Numbered from the stretch's first letter, positions 8,344-18,231 are shown. The stretch: 39,989 nt of DNA from JAXMBN01 sp046349875 (GCA_046349875.1 JAXMBN010000046.1:1-39989), one strand, 5' to 3'. Numbers and translations are program-made. Notes: generated from the letters alone by a model not told the origin.

Positions 8344-11300
8344 CTAGGCCGCGCGGTGGATTCGCGGATGCGTTGGCGCATCGGAATCGGTGTTCAGAAT
8401 CTCGCCATTCTCGCCTACATCTTCAAAGCGAACCGATACCTGCGTACTCACACCACTTTCTTGCATCGTAACGCCATAGAGCGTGTTGGCAGCGGTCATC
8501 GTCTTCTTGGAATGCGTTACCACTATAAACTTGGTCCAATCCAAGAACTCTTTCAATACGGTCACAAACCGACCGATATTGGCTTCATCAAAAGGTGCAT
8601 CGACTTCATCGAGCACGCAAAAAGGGCTTGGGCGGAATTGGAAGATAGCCATGATCAAGGCGACTGCCGTCAATGCTTTCTCACCACCGCTCAAGAGCGA
8701 GTTGGATAGGGATGTCTTGCCAGGAGGCGTTGCCACGATCTCCACGCCGCACTCGAGTACATCCTCGCCTTCTTCAAGAATGATGTCGGCATGTCCACCG
8801 CCAAAAGACTTGCGATACAGCAATTGAAAATTGGTTCGAATAACCTCGAGGGTATCCAAGAATAGCCGACGGCTGTCTTGGTTGATCTTGGCGATAACCT
8901 TCAAGAGTTGGTCGCGAGCTTCGGTGAGGTCGCGATAATGACCCGCGAGCGTTTCGTAGCGTCCTTGAAGTTCATCCAACTCGCGAAGCGACTCCATGTT
9001 GACCGAACCGACGGCTGCAATCTCTTGACGCAATTTAGCCGCCTCTTGCTCGGCAGCCGCTCGATTCTCCATGGCAGGAGTGGATTCGATAATCTGAGGA
9101 TCGTTGAGATCGAGCTGATAGTCTTCATGAAACCGTTGATGCAGTTGGTGCAAGTTGGATTCGAGGCTCGCTTTCTCATGGTCGAGCTGAGTCTGACGAT
9201 CTCGGCTCTTATCCATCTGTCGCTGCAACTGATCGACGCGTTTCTGAGCATCGTGCAGTTCCGTTTGAATCCCTCGAGTCGAAAGGGCCCACTCCCGCTG
9301 TTGGTGATCGTTGGATTCTAGTTCCAAATAGAGGTCAGCAAGCTTCGATGAAGCATCGAGTATGCGAAGTTCGATTTCGCGAAATCGTTCGGCGATGCCT
9401 TGCAACTGTTGTTGCACATCGGAGACGGCATATTTGCGTTCGCTATGGTCCTTCGTAAGCTGATCGAGAACGACGCGATGGTTTTCGATGCGCTGTTCTA
9501 CCTTGGCCATCGTGATCCGTTGAGCCGTGATCAAGTGCGTTTGCTCGGATTTCTCCGATTCGCACTGCCGCAGTTCTTGCGTGGCTTCATCCGCGCGATC
9601 CTTGGCCAAGATAGAATCGCGTTCGAGAGCTGAAGCCAACTCCGACGATGCTTGAATATCTCGAACCGCTACTTGTCGCGACTGTTGAAGCTCTTCACAC
9701 TCTGCCGAAAGCTGCTGACATTGCGATTCATGCTCTTGAATGCGAGCCTTCAGTCCATCTCGCACTAGGTACAATTTGGTGACTTCTTGCTGAGCGGAAC
9801 GAGCATCTTCATCTAGAAAACGAACGCGTGCTTCCGCGGAGCGAAGTTGTTCCATCGTCTCTTCGGCATCGCGATTCGATTCAATCAGCCTCGCTTGATA
9901 GTGCGCAATCTCTTCTCGCGCTGCATGCAATTCACTTTTTCGAGCCACCAGGCCTAAGGCCGACTTCAAAGCCCCGATCGTCAATGTTCCATCGGAATCG
10001 ATGCGTTCGCAGGAAGCGGTCACAAACCGTAGGCCAGCTCCGCGAAGATGGCTCAAATCGAGAGCCGTGGCGAGTGTATCGACGAGCCATGTCGTACCCA
10101 GCAAGGATCGAACCAAAGGCTGGTACGGCTCTTGGCATTGAACCAATCGATCGGCTCGACCAATCACTCCACGCAAACCATCGAGCTGAATCTTTTCACC
10201 AGCTCGTCGAGCAGGAAGCCGATCGAGTCGGATCAGCGATACGCGACCTTCCAGTTGCAGATTGCCATCGCGCAACAAATCGATCACTTGTCCATCCGAC
10301 AACACGACCGCATCAGCCGATTGCCCCAGGGCAACGTCTACCAATGGAGCTAAGTGCACATCGATGTCGATCAAGTCTGCAACCAATCCGCAAACCGAGC
10401 TGAATGCCGAGTTCGCTTGCGATTGCTTCATTCCGATCAGCTGTTGCGCACCGCGACCGATCCCTTCGCGTTGCTGCTCGAGTTCTTCGAGAACATTGAG
10501 CCGTTCCGTCAATCCTTGAATGCGTCCTTGAATCGACAAGCACTCTTCTTGATGTTCCTGCAGAACTTGCCGAATCTCTTGTAGCTTGGACTGTCCACTT
10601 TGGAATAGCTGTTGCTTCTCTTGAGCCACCCGCTCCAATTCATCGATCCGGAGTTGTGTGGCCGAGGATTCCGCGTTCTCCTTTTCAAGCTCTTCTTGAA
10701 GAGTTTGCAATTGGTTCGTTCGAGCCATGAGTGTGGCTTCGATCTGGGCCAATTGATTTTTGTCCGAAGCGACCTTGCTCGATTGGAGGCTTGAATCCTG
10801 CAACAATCGCATATAGGTTTCGCGATGCAGTTCAACGCGTTGTTGGCAAGCTTTCCATCGATCGATGGAGGCCGATAGATCATGTTCGAGCGAGTGAAGG
10901 ACCAACGATTGTTGTCGATGTTCTTCTTCGAGTTCAGCTAATTCCGACTGTCTTCGCTGAACTTCATCGTTCGACAATCCCACGCGCTGCTGGAGCGTTC
11001 GCAAACGTTGATGGAGAAGATCTTTCTCTTCGGAGAGCTCCGTTCTGCGGACGCGATCGTTTTGCTGATTCGCTTCGTGCGATGCGATTTTCTGTCGAAG
11101 ATCTTGCTGCCTTGTTTGAGCTTGCTGTGCCTTTTGCGCAAGATCCTGAAGCCGAAGTTCGACTTGAATATAGTTCTGCTTGGCCGCATCGTACTGCGAA
11201 CTCAACTGCGATTGATTCTCGATCAATGACTGCAGTTGCTTCTCCAATTGTGCTTGTTGCGAACGAATGGCATCCGCATCCGCCAATCCCAATTGAGTTC

Positions 11301-11979
11301 GAAGCAGCGACAATCGCTGATTCATTTCGCGATATCGACGAGCCTTTTCGGCTTGATTTTGCAGGGTTTCGTAGCGAGTCTTCACCTCTTCGACAATGTC
11401 GCCAAGTCGCAATAGGTTTTGATCCACGCGACTGAGTCGTCGCTCCGCTTCGACCTTTTTGGCTTTGAATCGGCTGATACCGGCTGCTTCTTCGAAGATG
11501 GCTCGGCGATCCTTGGGGCTCGCCTGCAACATGCGATCGACTTTGCCTTGTTCGATCAAGCTATAAGCGTCGACCCCTACCCCCGTACCGCGAAACAGAT
11601 CCTTGATGTCTTTCAAGCGGCACGGAGCACTGTTGATGAGGTATTCGCTCTCACCACTGCGATAGACACGGCGAGTGATGTGAACTTCTGGTGTGTCTAC
11701 CGGCAGCTGCTGTTTGGAATTATCAAACACAAGGGTCGCTTCAGCGCTATTAGAAGGCTTGCGACCTCCAGCAGCAGACCCCTTAAAAATCACGTCGGCC
11801 ATGTCGGCCCCGCGAAGACTCTTAGCGCTTTGGGCACCTAGTACCCATTTGATGGCATCGACAATGTTCGACTTACCCGAACCATTGGGTCCCACGACAA
11901 CCGTGATCCCGTCCGGGAATTCGAACCTTGTTCGATCGGCGAAACTTTTGAAGCCGACTAGCTCGAGCGCTTTGAGCAT
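8344..11979 (-). CDS. smc: Chromosome segregation protein SMC
   Basis: Intact 1211-residue SMC ATPase, a usual length for bacterial SMC (about 1150-1200). It condenses and organises the chromosome as a homodimer with ScpA/ScpB. The head is split between the ends. The N-terminal half has FKSFADRT and Walker A GPNGSGKSN (about residues 30-38), then the DLFRGTGVGVDAYSLIEQG region. The C-terminal half has the ABC signature LSGGEKAL (about 1096-1103) and Walker B FCVLDEVDAPFDEANI (about 1120-1135). Between them lie two long Gln/Glu/Arg-rich coiled-coil arms and a hinge at about residues 510-660. The ATG at 11979 lies 13 bp after the stop of the FlgI-like gene, so the two are probably co-transcribed. 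No disruption is seen, in contrast to the region just downstream. Confidence 0.97.
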   Translation of the reverse strand: MLKALELVGFKSFADRTRFEFPDGITVVVGPNGSGKSNIVDAIKWVLGAQSAKSLRGADMADVIFKGSAAGGRKPSNSAEATLVFDNSKQQLPVDTPEVHITRRVYRSGESEYLINSAPCRLKDIKDLFRGTGVGVDAYSLIEQGKVDRMLQASPKDRRAIFEEAAGISRFKAKKVEAERRLSRVDQNLLRLGDIVEEVKTRYETLQNQAEKARRYREMNQRLSLLRTQLGLADADAIRSQQAQLEKQLQSLIENQSQLSSQYDAAKQNYIQVELRLQDLAQKAQQAQTRQQDLRQKIASHEANQQNDRVRRTELSEEKDLLHQRLRTLQQRVGLSNDEVQRRQSELAELEEEHRQQSLVLHSLEHDLSASIDRWKACQQRVELHRETYMRLLQDSSLQSSKVASDKNQLAQIEATLMARTNQLQTLQEELEKENAESSATQLRIDELERVAQEKQQLFQSGQSKLQEIRQVLQEHQEECLSIQGRIQGLTERLNVLEELEQQREGIGRGAQQLIGMKQSQANSAFSSVCGLVADLIDIDVHLAPLVDVALGQSADAVVLSDGQVIDLLRDGNLQLEGRVSLIRLDRLPARRAGEKIQLDGLRGVIGRADRLVQCQEPYQPLVRSLLGTTWLVDTLATALDLSHLRGAGLRFVTASCERIDSDGTLTIGALKSALGLVARKSELHAAREEIAHYQARLIESNRDAEETMEQLRSAEARVRFLDEDARSAQQEVTKLYLVRDGLKARIQEHESQCQQLSAECEELQQSRQVAVRDIQASSELASALERDSILAKDRADEATQELRQCESEKSEQTHLITAQRITMAKVEQRIENHRVVLDQLTKDHSERKYAVSDVQQQLQGIAERFREIELRILDASSKLADLYLELESNDHQQREWALSTRGIQTELHDAQKRVDQLQRQMDKSRDRQTQLDHEKASLESNLHQLHQRFHEDYQLDLNDPQIIESTPAMENRAAAEQEAAKLRQEIAAVGSVNMESLRELDELQGRYETLAGHYRDLTEARDQLLKVIAKINQDSRRLFLDTLEVIRTNFQLLYRKSFGGGHADIILEEGEDVLECGVEIVATPPGKTSLSNSLLSGGEKALTAVALIMAIFQFRPSPFCVLDEVDAPFDEANIGRFVTVLKEFLDWTKFIVVTHSKKTMTAANTLYGVTMQESGVSTQVSVRFEDVGENGEILNTDSDAPTHPRIHRAA

Positions 11980-11992
11980 CTGTCTATGATCC

Positions 11993-13816
11993 TCAGTTCG
12001 ATTCTGCTTCAGCTTCTGGCTTGTCCCAGAATCGTCGAACGTCCCACCATGGCTTTGGCTTCACGATGTCGTCTTTGCTTTGGCTGATATCTGGTTGATC
12101 CGCCGCGACGATATCGTTTTCATTCGTGTTTTGGTTGAGCAAATCCTTTTCGGCATCTCGTTCGTGAACTCGACCGGCCACAGGACGAGGATTGAAGGCC
12201 ACAGGGTAGGGGAGCATCCCGCGTTCCATGGCGATATCGAGGAACTGAACCATATCGTTGTAGTCGCCACCCACTTCTTTGATGGCATCGAGCACGCTTC
12301 GCAAATCGGGATTCACCACCTGAATACGATCATCCATGCGAGCAAATCGGGTGACGCGGAGCCCCCCTTGAGCATCGGGTCGAATGACCAATCGCGGATT
12401 CACTTCAAAGTACTCGGGTACAAACAACTGTGGATTGGATCCAAAGATCGCGATCTCTGCCTTGTGTTCCAAGGAGACAGCAATCAGAGGCGTCGCGCTC
12501 GGAACCTCAATCAAGTTCACGAGATCACCCAAACGAATCTCACTCAAGATCGACAGGCTATCGTCTCGTCGATGCAGCGCATCTATCGCACCATAGCGAA
12601 CTTCAGGCTCGGGGTCCTGAAGCATTCTCTCCAGGCTGTCGCGAGCATCATAATGGTCGATAATCGAAAGACCGATAAAAGCCATTTTGCGAAACTCGGG
12701 ATACTTCCGTGCAAGATCCTCAAGCGTGGGAACAGCCGTTTGGCTGTCTGCGTAGGCGAGTGAGTAGGAAGCGTAGAACCGGATTTCTGGATTCGGGTGT
12801 TGCAATACCGTTTGCAATGCAGCGACGCCGTCGCGTCCCATCGTTTCCAATTGCAATGCAGCACGCCTCGCAGTCGTCGGCTCTTGCAACGCTAGTTTCG
12901 CTACTTCGGCTCGCGACTTGCGCTCTTCTTCTCGTTCGCGAAATCCCATGTGAAGGACCGCATCGAGAAAATGCTGTGGGTCATCTTTGTAGCGTGTGGG
13001 AAGGTCTAACATGACGAAACCATCGTCTTTTGCCGTCGCTACACCCCGTTTCTTCTTTCCATCGAAAAGATGGAATTGCTCGTTGATCGTCTTCTCCAAA
13101 GCATGGCTCGTCATCGCATGAGCCACTTCATTGTTGATGCGTAGCCCCATGATACGCGTGTCGAGCAACTTGGCACCGCCCAGAATGCGGCCCTTGGTGT
13201 AATCAACCTTTTCCCGCCGAGTTTGCCCTTTCTCGACGAAACCTCGAGGCATAAAGACGATCGGCCCTTGCACACGAGCCTTCTCAGCACCGTGCAACAT
13301 CGAACCACCCAACTCGCGGTGTTCATGCAATCGTGCTTGAAGAAGTACGCCCCCTTGTAAACTAGATGCCTCGCACTCGCGCGAAACATTGACAATGGCG
13401 TCTACTTTTTGGCCACGAAAGGTTCCAGGTGAAGCCACCGTTCGAACCTGTACTAGAGCGGTATCCTTGGAAGATAGTATTTTGTTGGGATCCGATACAT
13501 CGTTGGCCCGCATTTCGTTGAGAATATAATCTCGCTGCGGACTAGGCCGAATATCACCACCGGTCCCTGAAAGCTGAGTCACCAGTCCAAAGGATTGGAA
13601 GAGCTTTGGATAGAGCCCGACGTGTCCACACATTTCATGAATGAGTCGAGGACGATCATCCGCATTGAGAATCTCGCGGACCGCTTGCCCTTTTTTCTCG
13701 AGCTCAGTGGGCTTGGGTTGGTTGGTCCACGGAGCCGTACAACCGACTGCCACGGAGATACCAAGACATGCAGGCGCGGCGACGCGGCACGTTTTAGCTA
13801 TGAGGGGATGACGCAT
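11993..13816 (-). CDS. FlgI-like (P-ring domain) lipoprotein with HEAT repeats
   Basis: A 607-residue protein if started at 13816; the open frame reaches 13906. The 13816 start gives a leader (MRHPLIAKTCRVAAPACLG) with a lipobox ending A-V-G-C, so it is probably a lipoprotein. The first half resembles the flagellar P-ring protein FlgI: LVTQLSGTGGD, NKILSSKDTALVQVR, VDAIVNVSRECEASSLQGG, GRILGGAKLLDTR. The second half has HEAT-like helical repeats (about residues 325-450: IRFYASYSLAYADS, FRKMAFIGLSIID, VRYGAIDALHRRDD) and then a beta-rich segment. No other flagellar gene is in the window, so it is probably a planctomycete-specific family that reuses the FlgI fold, not a flagellum part. It precedes smc by 13 bp in the same direction. 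Its molecular role is unknown. Confidence 0.75.
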   Translation of the reverse strand: MRHPLIAKTCRVAAPACLGISVAVGCTAPWTNQPKPTELEKKGQAVREILNADDRPRLIHEMCGHVGLYPKLFQSFGLVTQLSGTGGDIRPSPQRDYILNEMRANDVSDPNKILSSKDTALVQVRTVASPGTFRGQKVDAIVNVSRECEASSLQGGVLLQARLHEHRELGGSMLHGAEKARVQGPIVFMPRGFVEKGQTRREKVDYTKGRILGGAKLLDTRIMGLRINNEVAHAMTSHALEKTINEQFHLFDGKKKRGVATAKDDGFVMLDLPTRYKDDPQHFLDAVLHMGFREREEERKSRAEVAKLALQEPTTARRAALQLETMGRDGVAALQTVLQHPNPEIRFYASYSLAYADSQTAVPTLEDLARKYPEFRKMAFIGLSIIDHYDARDSLERMLQDPEPEVRYGAIDALHRRDDSLSILSEIRLGDLVNLIEVPSATPLIAVSLEHKAEIAIFGSNPQLFVPEYFEVNPRLVIRPDAQGGLRVTRFARMDDRIQVVNPDLRSVLDAIKEVGGDYNDMVQFLDIAMERGMLPYPVAFNPRPVAGRVHERDAEKDLLNQNTNENDIVAADQPDISQSKDDIVKPKPWWDVRRFWDKPEAEAESN

Positions 13817-14099
13817 AGGTCGAACACCTTCCATGAAATGCCATCGCGGCTCGAATCCATTCGAACCCAACCCTTCCGCGTTTGTTGGTTCCAAGGCCTT
13901 CAACAAACGCTAGAGACTCGTGGCGGAAAATAGCTGTTCAGCCCTGGAGCCGTCAATACATCAATTGACCAGTCGCGATGCAAGCACTGTGACCTTTGTC
14001 CACAGAATGCTCGACCGCCCCCCCAAAGAGATGAAATTTCTTCGCGATTCTGATAGCATTGCTCTTTGCTGCTAAGCCCTTGGAAGGAATCCATCAACG

Positions 14100-17000
14100 A
14101 TGTCAAACCACTCACCAACCAATCCCTCACCGACGACTCCTTCACAGTCCAATCCCTTCGGAGATCGTCCCGCTCCTCCCTTTCAACGTTCAACGTCTGC
14201 AGGCAAAGCGCTAGCTATACTGGCAAGCATCTTCGGAATGCTTGCAATTGTTTGTTGCGGCGGTTTTGGATCGCTCACTTGGTACTTCATCAAGAATGAG
14301 CAATCCCAACACGCCCAGTATTCATTTCACCCGCTGAGCAGTTTGGAAGAGGACCTTCGCGACTTCGATCGAGCATTGGTAAAGAAGTTCAATGAAGACG
14401 TCCCAACCACGGTGTCTTCGCCAGAAGAACAAAAGCTCGTTTCGCAAATCAACCGACATTTGAGGCAGTTCGAGGCCGGGGTCGATTTCCGAGTGGACTC
14501 GGATGCTTTCGAGGCCGCTGTTTTCTCACAGTTAGATCCTCAGCAATTATCTTTCGTTCGCTATTTTCGGGCGCAATCGTACTTTGCGAACAATTCCCCC
14601 ATCGTATTGGATCAATTCGGTCGTCGCCCACTTCTTCTCGACTACTCCATGGATGAACACAAAGCGATTGCCAACGTTTTAGTAGCGCCCCAATACACCG
14701 TTGAGCATGAATCGTTCCTCTCGATGCGTTGGTATTACACACGGTCGAAAGGAGAGTGGTTTCTTTATGACTTTCAAGTGCTGGAAGAGGGACGGCGAGA
14801 ATCCGAGCGTTACAAAAAGTACTTTTGTAATGATAGCTCCGACCTGCAGTTGAACTATATCACGACGCAACTGTCCATCTCACAAGCAATTTCACAAGAG
14901 CCTAAGCAAAGTGTTGCCAAGGTCGAACGTGAGCTGCAAAACGATCTTTTGCCCGAGGATCGCGACTTGCTTCGCATGCAAGCCGCAAAAGTTTACCTAC
15001 TGTTCGAATGTCCTGCCGAAGCGCTTCAACAACTCGATCAAATCGCGCAGCCAGAAAGATTACCGGGCGTCTATCATCTCATGGCTCGTACACACCGAGC
15101 TCTTGAGAATCATGACCTCGCAAGCCAATGGATGGAACGAGCCAGGCAAACGATGCCTCACCATCCTTCGTTGGAGCTTTTCCTTGAAGATGAAGAGATA
15201 GCGGCATTATCCGACGAGCAAAAAGCCTCGCACTACTTCAAGCGTTGCTTTTGGCTCGGTGATGAGAGTAGGGTGCGAGCCTTTTTGGGGTATGGTAGCG
15301 AAGAGCAAGTCTATCGATTGTTCCTTCATTACTATCGACAGAACTTTGCCTGGTATCCTTTCGCGGAACACATTGCCGAATCAGGGCGACTGACACCCGC
15401 GTTCATAGAACGACTGAAGCAAGAAGACGATGTCGCTCCTGATGTTTTGACCTTCACTCAGTTATTGACCTTAGAGTCGGCACAACCTCTTGATTTCCCA
15501 CGATACCTTCAACAGGCCAAGGCTGCCATCCTCTCAGATTCCACACTCCCTTATCGATCACAGATCATCGGACGACTGATCGCTCGGGCAAAAAAAGAAG
15601 GGAAGTGCGACTCTCTCTTCAAGTCAACGAACATGGCTGAAATCCTATTGGATTGGCTAATCTACGAAAATGCTGACCTTACCGAAGCCGATGCCAAAAT
15701 GTGGAGCGAGGCATTGGATCATGCGCCAAGCGAAGTACGTGAACTACCTCTTGCGACGATCGCTTCCATGCAGTTTCTTCTCGCCCACGACAGCAAGCGA
15801 GCATTACCGGCCGTTCGCAAGGGCTTACCACTCCTTCGCGATCGAGAGGAGTTCCTCGTGGTGAGGCGTCAGATCGAAGGGTGGTATTACCACCATTTGA
15901 TTGCCGAGGGAAATATCGATGAAGCGTGGTCGGATGCCAATGAAGATGAACACTCTGATGTGACCAATGCGGGCTTTATACTCGCCCTACAGTCGCTCGT
16001 GAGAACCATTTGGTATCGAGATCGTATGGACGAGCTTCAAGAACTCGTCAAGCGAATGCAAGCGACGCTTGAAAAGGATACCGATGATGCTTCGCTGAAT
16101 GAAGCAAGCCAAGTCTACCTCCGATCCTGCGTAACTCTTTTTCGAGCTCGAATCGCGCAACTTCAAGGCGACCTCGCTCTAGCAGAGAATTATTTCCGCG
16201 AAGCCATGGAGATCATCCCACCGATTGAAGAAGCAGCTCCTGTCGATCTTTACGATCGTCAATGGTTGATCGCTCGAATCTACGAACAGCGGGCCATCCA
16301 AGCTCTATCGGATGGTAATTTTCAAATGGCAGATCGCGAGCATGTTCAAATATTCGCCGAAAGACTCAGACAGCCGAAGGCTTTGGAATGGTTGAAAACA
16401 TCGTATGAGGATGGAATGGGCATGGGCATGGTCGAATATGCCTATGATCATGATTCCGGTGACTATTCCAACAGTGAATATGCAAGCGATCGACTGAAAC
16501 TGCGAATCGCGTTAGGTAAACGCGACTGGAATCGCGCTTTCGAGATCGTCCAAGAAATGGCAGAAAGATTGCCGGACTATGGAAAAAGCGAACTTGAAAC
16601 ACTTGTCCTGAACCTTGGCATTCGCCTTCAAAGAAACTCGGAGCTAACCGAGTTTATCGCGACTCTCCCCAAGGAGAATCAGGGAATTGCGGAGTGTATG
16701 GTAGCTCTTGCCATGGGCGGCGATTCCCAATTGAAAAAGGCTCTTCAGCAATTAAAAGAAAAGGATCAAATGCAATGGATGGGAGGCTCCGAAACGCTTT
16801 GGAACCTTCGCCAGCTTGCCTCGTGGCAGGAAGTGTTGTCACTGGACAAGCCCATTCAATTAGACAAAACAATGATGTTTGCGAACGAACTCATGGATAT
16901 GAGTTTTGATCCGACCGCTTTCCTTTTCCCGATCCATACTTTTGATTCATCGCTTCCCTCTGAACTCGACGTAGCGACACTTTCCTGCGGAGTCGATCCC

Positions 17001-17735
17001 AAGTTTCAACTTGACCAAGCATCCATTGAAAGATCGCTCCAAAGAATAGACCTTCCAACGGATTCGATTCGAACTTGGACGGATCGATTCAACTCGCAAC
17101 GATACTGGTTGATCGAAACCCAGAGCCACGAAGCCTTCATGCTCAAAGGTCGCTTGGGAAAGCGTCGCACAATGAATCAAGATACTCGCTGGTCGAATAA
17201 TCCCACATTGTATTGGGTCGATCTCGTCGTAGAGACCAAGCATCGCGATCCTCTCAACCTTGGCTATCGCTTCTTGAAGGAACTTTCCGGTCCATCCATG
17301 CGGATTGTCAATGTTGAAAACATCGAGTGGACTCCACCTGATCTGCCAGAAGAATTGCACTTGGATCGCCCGCTGCCGTCGAATCCGAAAACCCGGATGG
17401 AATCCAACCCCATTTGCTTGCTCGGCGAGAATCGCACACCAGGATTCGCCAAAGATCTTTCCGTCGAAGCAACCAAACATCGTGAATTTCGCAGGGTGCA
17501 CAAGGAATCGCGGGTCGCTCGGGGTTGGGTGGAAGTGCAATGGCGAGGCTTTAGCGAGTTGGTCCCCTGCGAGATCTTCAAAGTGGACTGGGATCACCAA
17601 ACGGCCGATTGCCGGTTGCTCGAACCTTCCAAACTCCTGCCGACGCTTCGCGCGGGCCAAACCGTCCGAACCGATTTTGAACGGTACGAATTGGATCATG
17701 CGGCGGCTCATGCCGGGAATCCTACCGAGGAGTAG
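14100..17735 (+). CDS. Large membrane-anchored TPR-like protein, function unknown
   Basis: Intact 1211-residue protein, with AAGGA about 15 bases before the ATG. It has a Pro/Ser/Thr/Asn-rich cytoplasmic N-terminus (residues 1-35) and one transmembrane helix (about 37-64, with a Cys-Cys-Gly-Gly in it). A long, mostly helical extracytoplasmic region follows, with TPR-like stretches (about 290-350: KVYLLFECPAEALQQLDQI, HRALENHDLASQWMERARQ; and about 690: GDLALAENYFREAMEIIP). The last 250 residues look beta-rich (ESRVARGWVEVQWRGFSEL). No enzyme motif is recognised. It is transcribed away from the FlgI-like/smc operon across a 283-bp divergent region. A scaffold or protein-interaction role at the cell envelope is a guess from architecture only. 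It is followed by a possible terminator hairpin at 17762. Confidence 0.8.
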   Translation: MSNHSPTNPSPTTPSQSNPFGDRPAPPFQRSTSAGKALAILASIFGMLAIVCCGGFGSLTWYFIKNEQSQHAQYSFHPLSSLEEDLRDFDRALVKKFNEDVPTTVSSPEEQKLVSQINRHLRQFEAGVDFRVDSDAFEAAVFSQLDPQQLSFVRYFRAQSYFANNSPIVLDQFGRRPLLLDYSMDEHKAIANVLVAPQYTVEHESFLSMRWYYTRSKGEWFLYDFQVLEEGRRESERYKKYFCNDSSDLQLNYITTQLSISQAISQEPKQSVAKVERELQNDLLPEDRDLLRMQAAKVYLLFECPAEALQQLDQIAQPERLPGVYHLMARTHRALENHDLASQWMERARQTMPHHPSLELFLEDEEIAALSDEQKASHYFKRCFWLGDESRVRAFLGYGSEEQVYRLFLHYYRQNFAWYPFAEHIAESGRLTPAFIERLKQEDDVAPDVLTFTQLLTLESAQPLDFPRYLQQAKAAILSDSTLPYRSQIIGRLIARAKKEGKCDSLFKSTNMAEILLDWLIYENADLTEADAKMWSEALDHAPSEVRELPLATIASMQFLLAHDSKRALPAVRKGLPLLRDREEFLVVRRQIEGWYYHHLIAEGNIDEAWSDANEDEHSDVTNAGFILALQSLVRTIWYRDRMDELQELVKRMQATLEKDTDDASLNEASQVYLRSCVTLFRARIAQLQGDLALAENYFREAMEIIPPIEEAAPVDLYDRQWLIARIYEQRAIQALSDGNFQMADREHVQIFAERLRQPKALEWLKTSYEDGMGMGMVEYAYDHDSGDYSNSEYASDRLKLRIALGKRDWNRAFEIVQEMAERLPDYGKSELETLVLNLGIRLQRNSELTEFIATLPKENQGIAECMVALAMGGDSQLKKALQQLKEKDQMQWMGGSETLWNLRQLASWQEVLSLDKPIQLDKTMMFANELMDMSFDPTAFLFPIHTFDSSLPSELDVATLSCGVDPKFQLDQASIERSLQRIDLPTDSIRTWTDRFNSQRYWLIETQSHEAFMLKGRLGKRRTMNQDTRWSNNPTLYWVDLVVETKHRDPLNLGYRFLKELSGPSMRIVNVENIEWTPPDLPEELHLDRPLPSNPKTRMESNPICLLGENRTPGFAKDLSVEATKHREFRRVHKESRVARGWVEVQWRGFSELVPCEIFKVDWDHQTADCRLLEPSKLLPTLRAGQTVRTDFERYELDHAAAHAGNPTEE

Positions 17736-17761
17736 TTGTATGACGCTCGAGGCAACCATTG

Positions 17762-17791
17762 CGATTTTCGCAAAATCGAAACCGCTTTTTT
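17762..17791 (+). terminator. Possible terminator after the TPR-like gene
   Basis: CGATTTT (17762-17768), loop CGC, AAAATCG (17772-17778) form a perfect 7-bp stem 26 bases after the stop codon. A run of six T follows at about 17786-17791. The stem is AT-rich and the T run sits 7 bases away, so this is a weak candidate. Confidence 0.4.
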
Positions 17792-17838
17792 GCCAAGATT
17801 AGCCCCTCTTGGACGAATAGGCCCTTATGGAGGCAAAC

Positions 17839-18063
17839 ATGAATCATCAAGGGTCGACCGGAAACGTTATTGCAGGCTTGGCGAGCTTTTTCTACCCAGG
17901 TTTGGGGCAGTTGGTCCAAGGCAGATTATTGTCGGCGGCATTCTTCTTTATCACCGGAACATTGTTGTGGTTCGTGCTGCTCGGCTGGATCATCCACATT
18001 TGGGCAGCCATCAATGCGGCTCGCTATCAACCTTGGCAGTGCCCAAGTCATTACAGCCATTGA
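17839..18063 (+). CDS. Small membrane protein, TM2-like
   Basis: A 74-residue protein. The ATG at 17839 is chosen over the one at 17827 because a GGAGG Shine-Dalgarno sequence lies 5 bases before it. After a short polar N-terminus the sequence GNVIAGLASFFYPGLGQLVQG forms a first hydrophobic hairpin half, and about residues 29-54 (LLSAAFFFITGTLLWFVLLG...) form a second helix. The G-L-x-S-x-x-x-P-G-L-G-Q pattern is typical of small TM2-like membrane proteins common in planctomycetes. No function can be assigned. The stop is 17 bases before the first complex repeat. Confidence 0.75.
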   Translation: MNHQGSTGNVIAGLASFFYPGLGQLVQGRLLSAAFFFITGTLLWFVLLGWIIHIWAAINAARYQPWQCPSHYSH

Positions 18064-18080
18064 GCCTTGCGGGATTCTAG

Positions 18081-18231
18081 CGTAGTGCGACAGTCTCTGT
18101 CGCGAAAGGAACTGCCGAACGAGGCTTTTTTGCTTGCGAATTTTGTCAACACAGGGACTGTCGCACGACGTATTCACGGCAGGGACTGTCGCACGACGTG
18201 TTCACGACAGGGACTGTCGTACTACGAGTTT
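18081..18231 (+). repeat. Complex palindromic repeat, copy B1
   Basis: First of three related elements. The left end GCGACAGTCTCTGTCGC is a near-perfect 7-bp inverted repeat. It is followed by GAAAGGAACTGCCGAACG, then TTTTTTGCTTGCGAATTTT, then three monomers of about 28 bases beginning CAGGGACTGTCG(C/T)AC. The left end read on the other strand equals the right-end monomer with a couple of changes, so the element is an inverted pair of REP units (REPIN-like) with extra right-end copies. Its right end (TACTACG) overlaps the stop codon of the minus-strand dihydrofolate-reductase-like gene (18222-18224). Confidence 0.85.

Noticed and set aside
10731..11435. Plus-strand open frames inside smc, for example 234 codons
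   Set aside because: They are antisense shadows of the intact SMC coding sequence with no protein-like motifs.
11993..13906. A real flagellar P-ring gene and flagellar locus
   Set aside because: The fused HEAT repeats and absence of any other flagellar gene in the window argue against it.
16947..17759. A 270-residue minus-strand frame over the end of the TPR-like gene
   Set aside because: The opposite strand carries the long intact frame with better codon sense; this frame has no start context or motifs.
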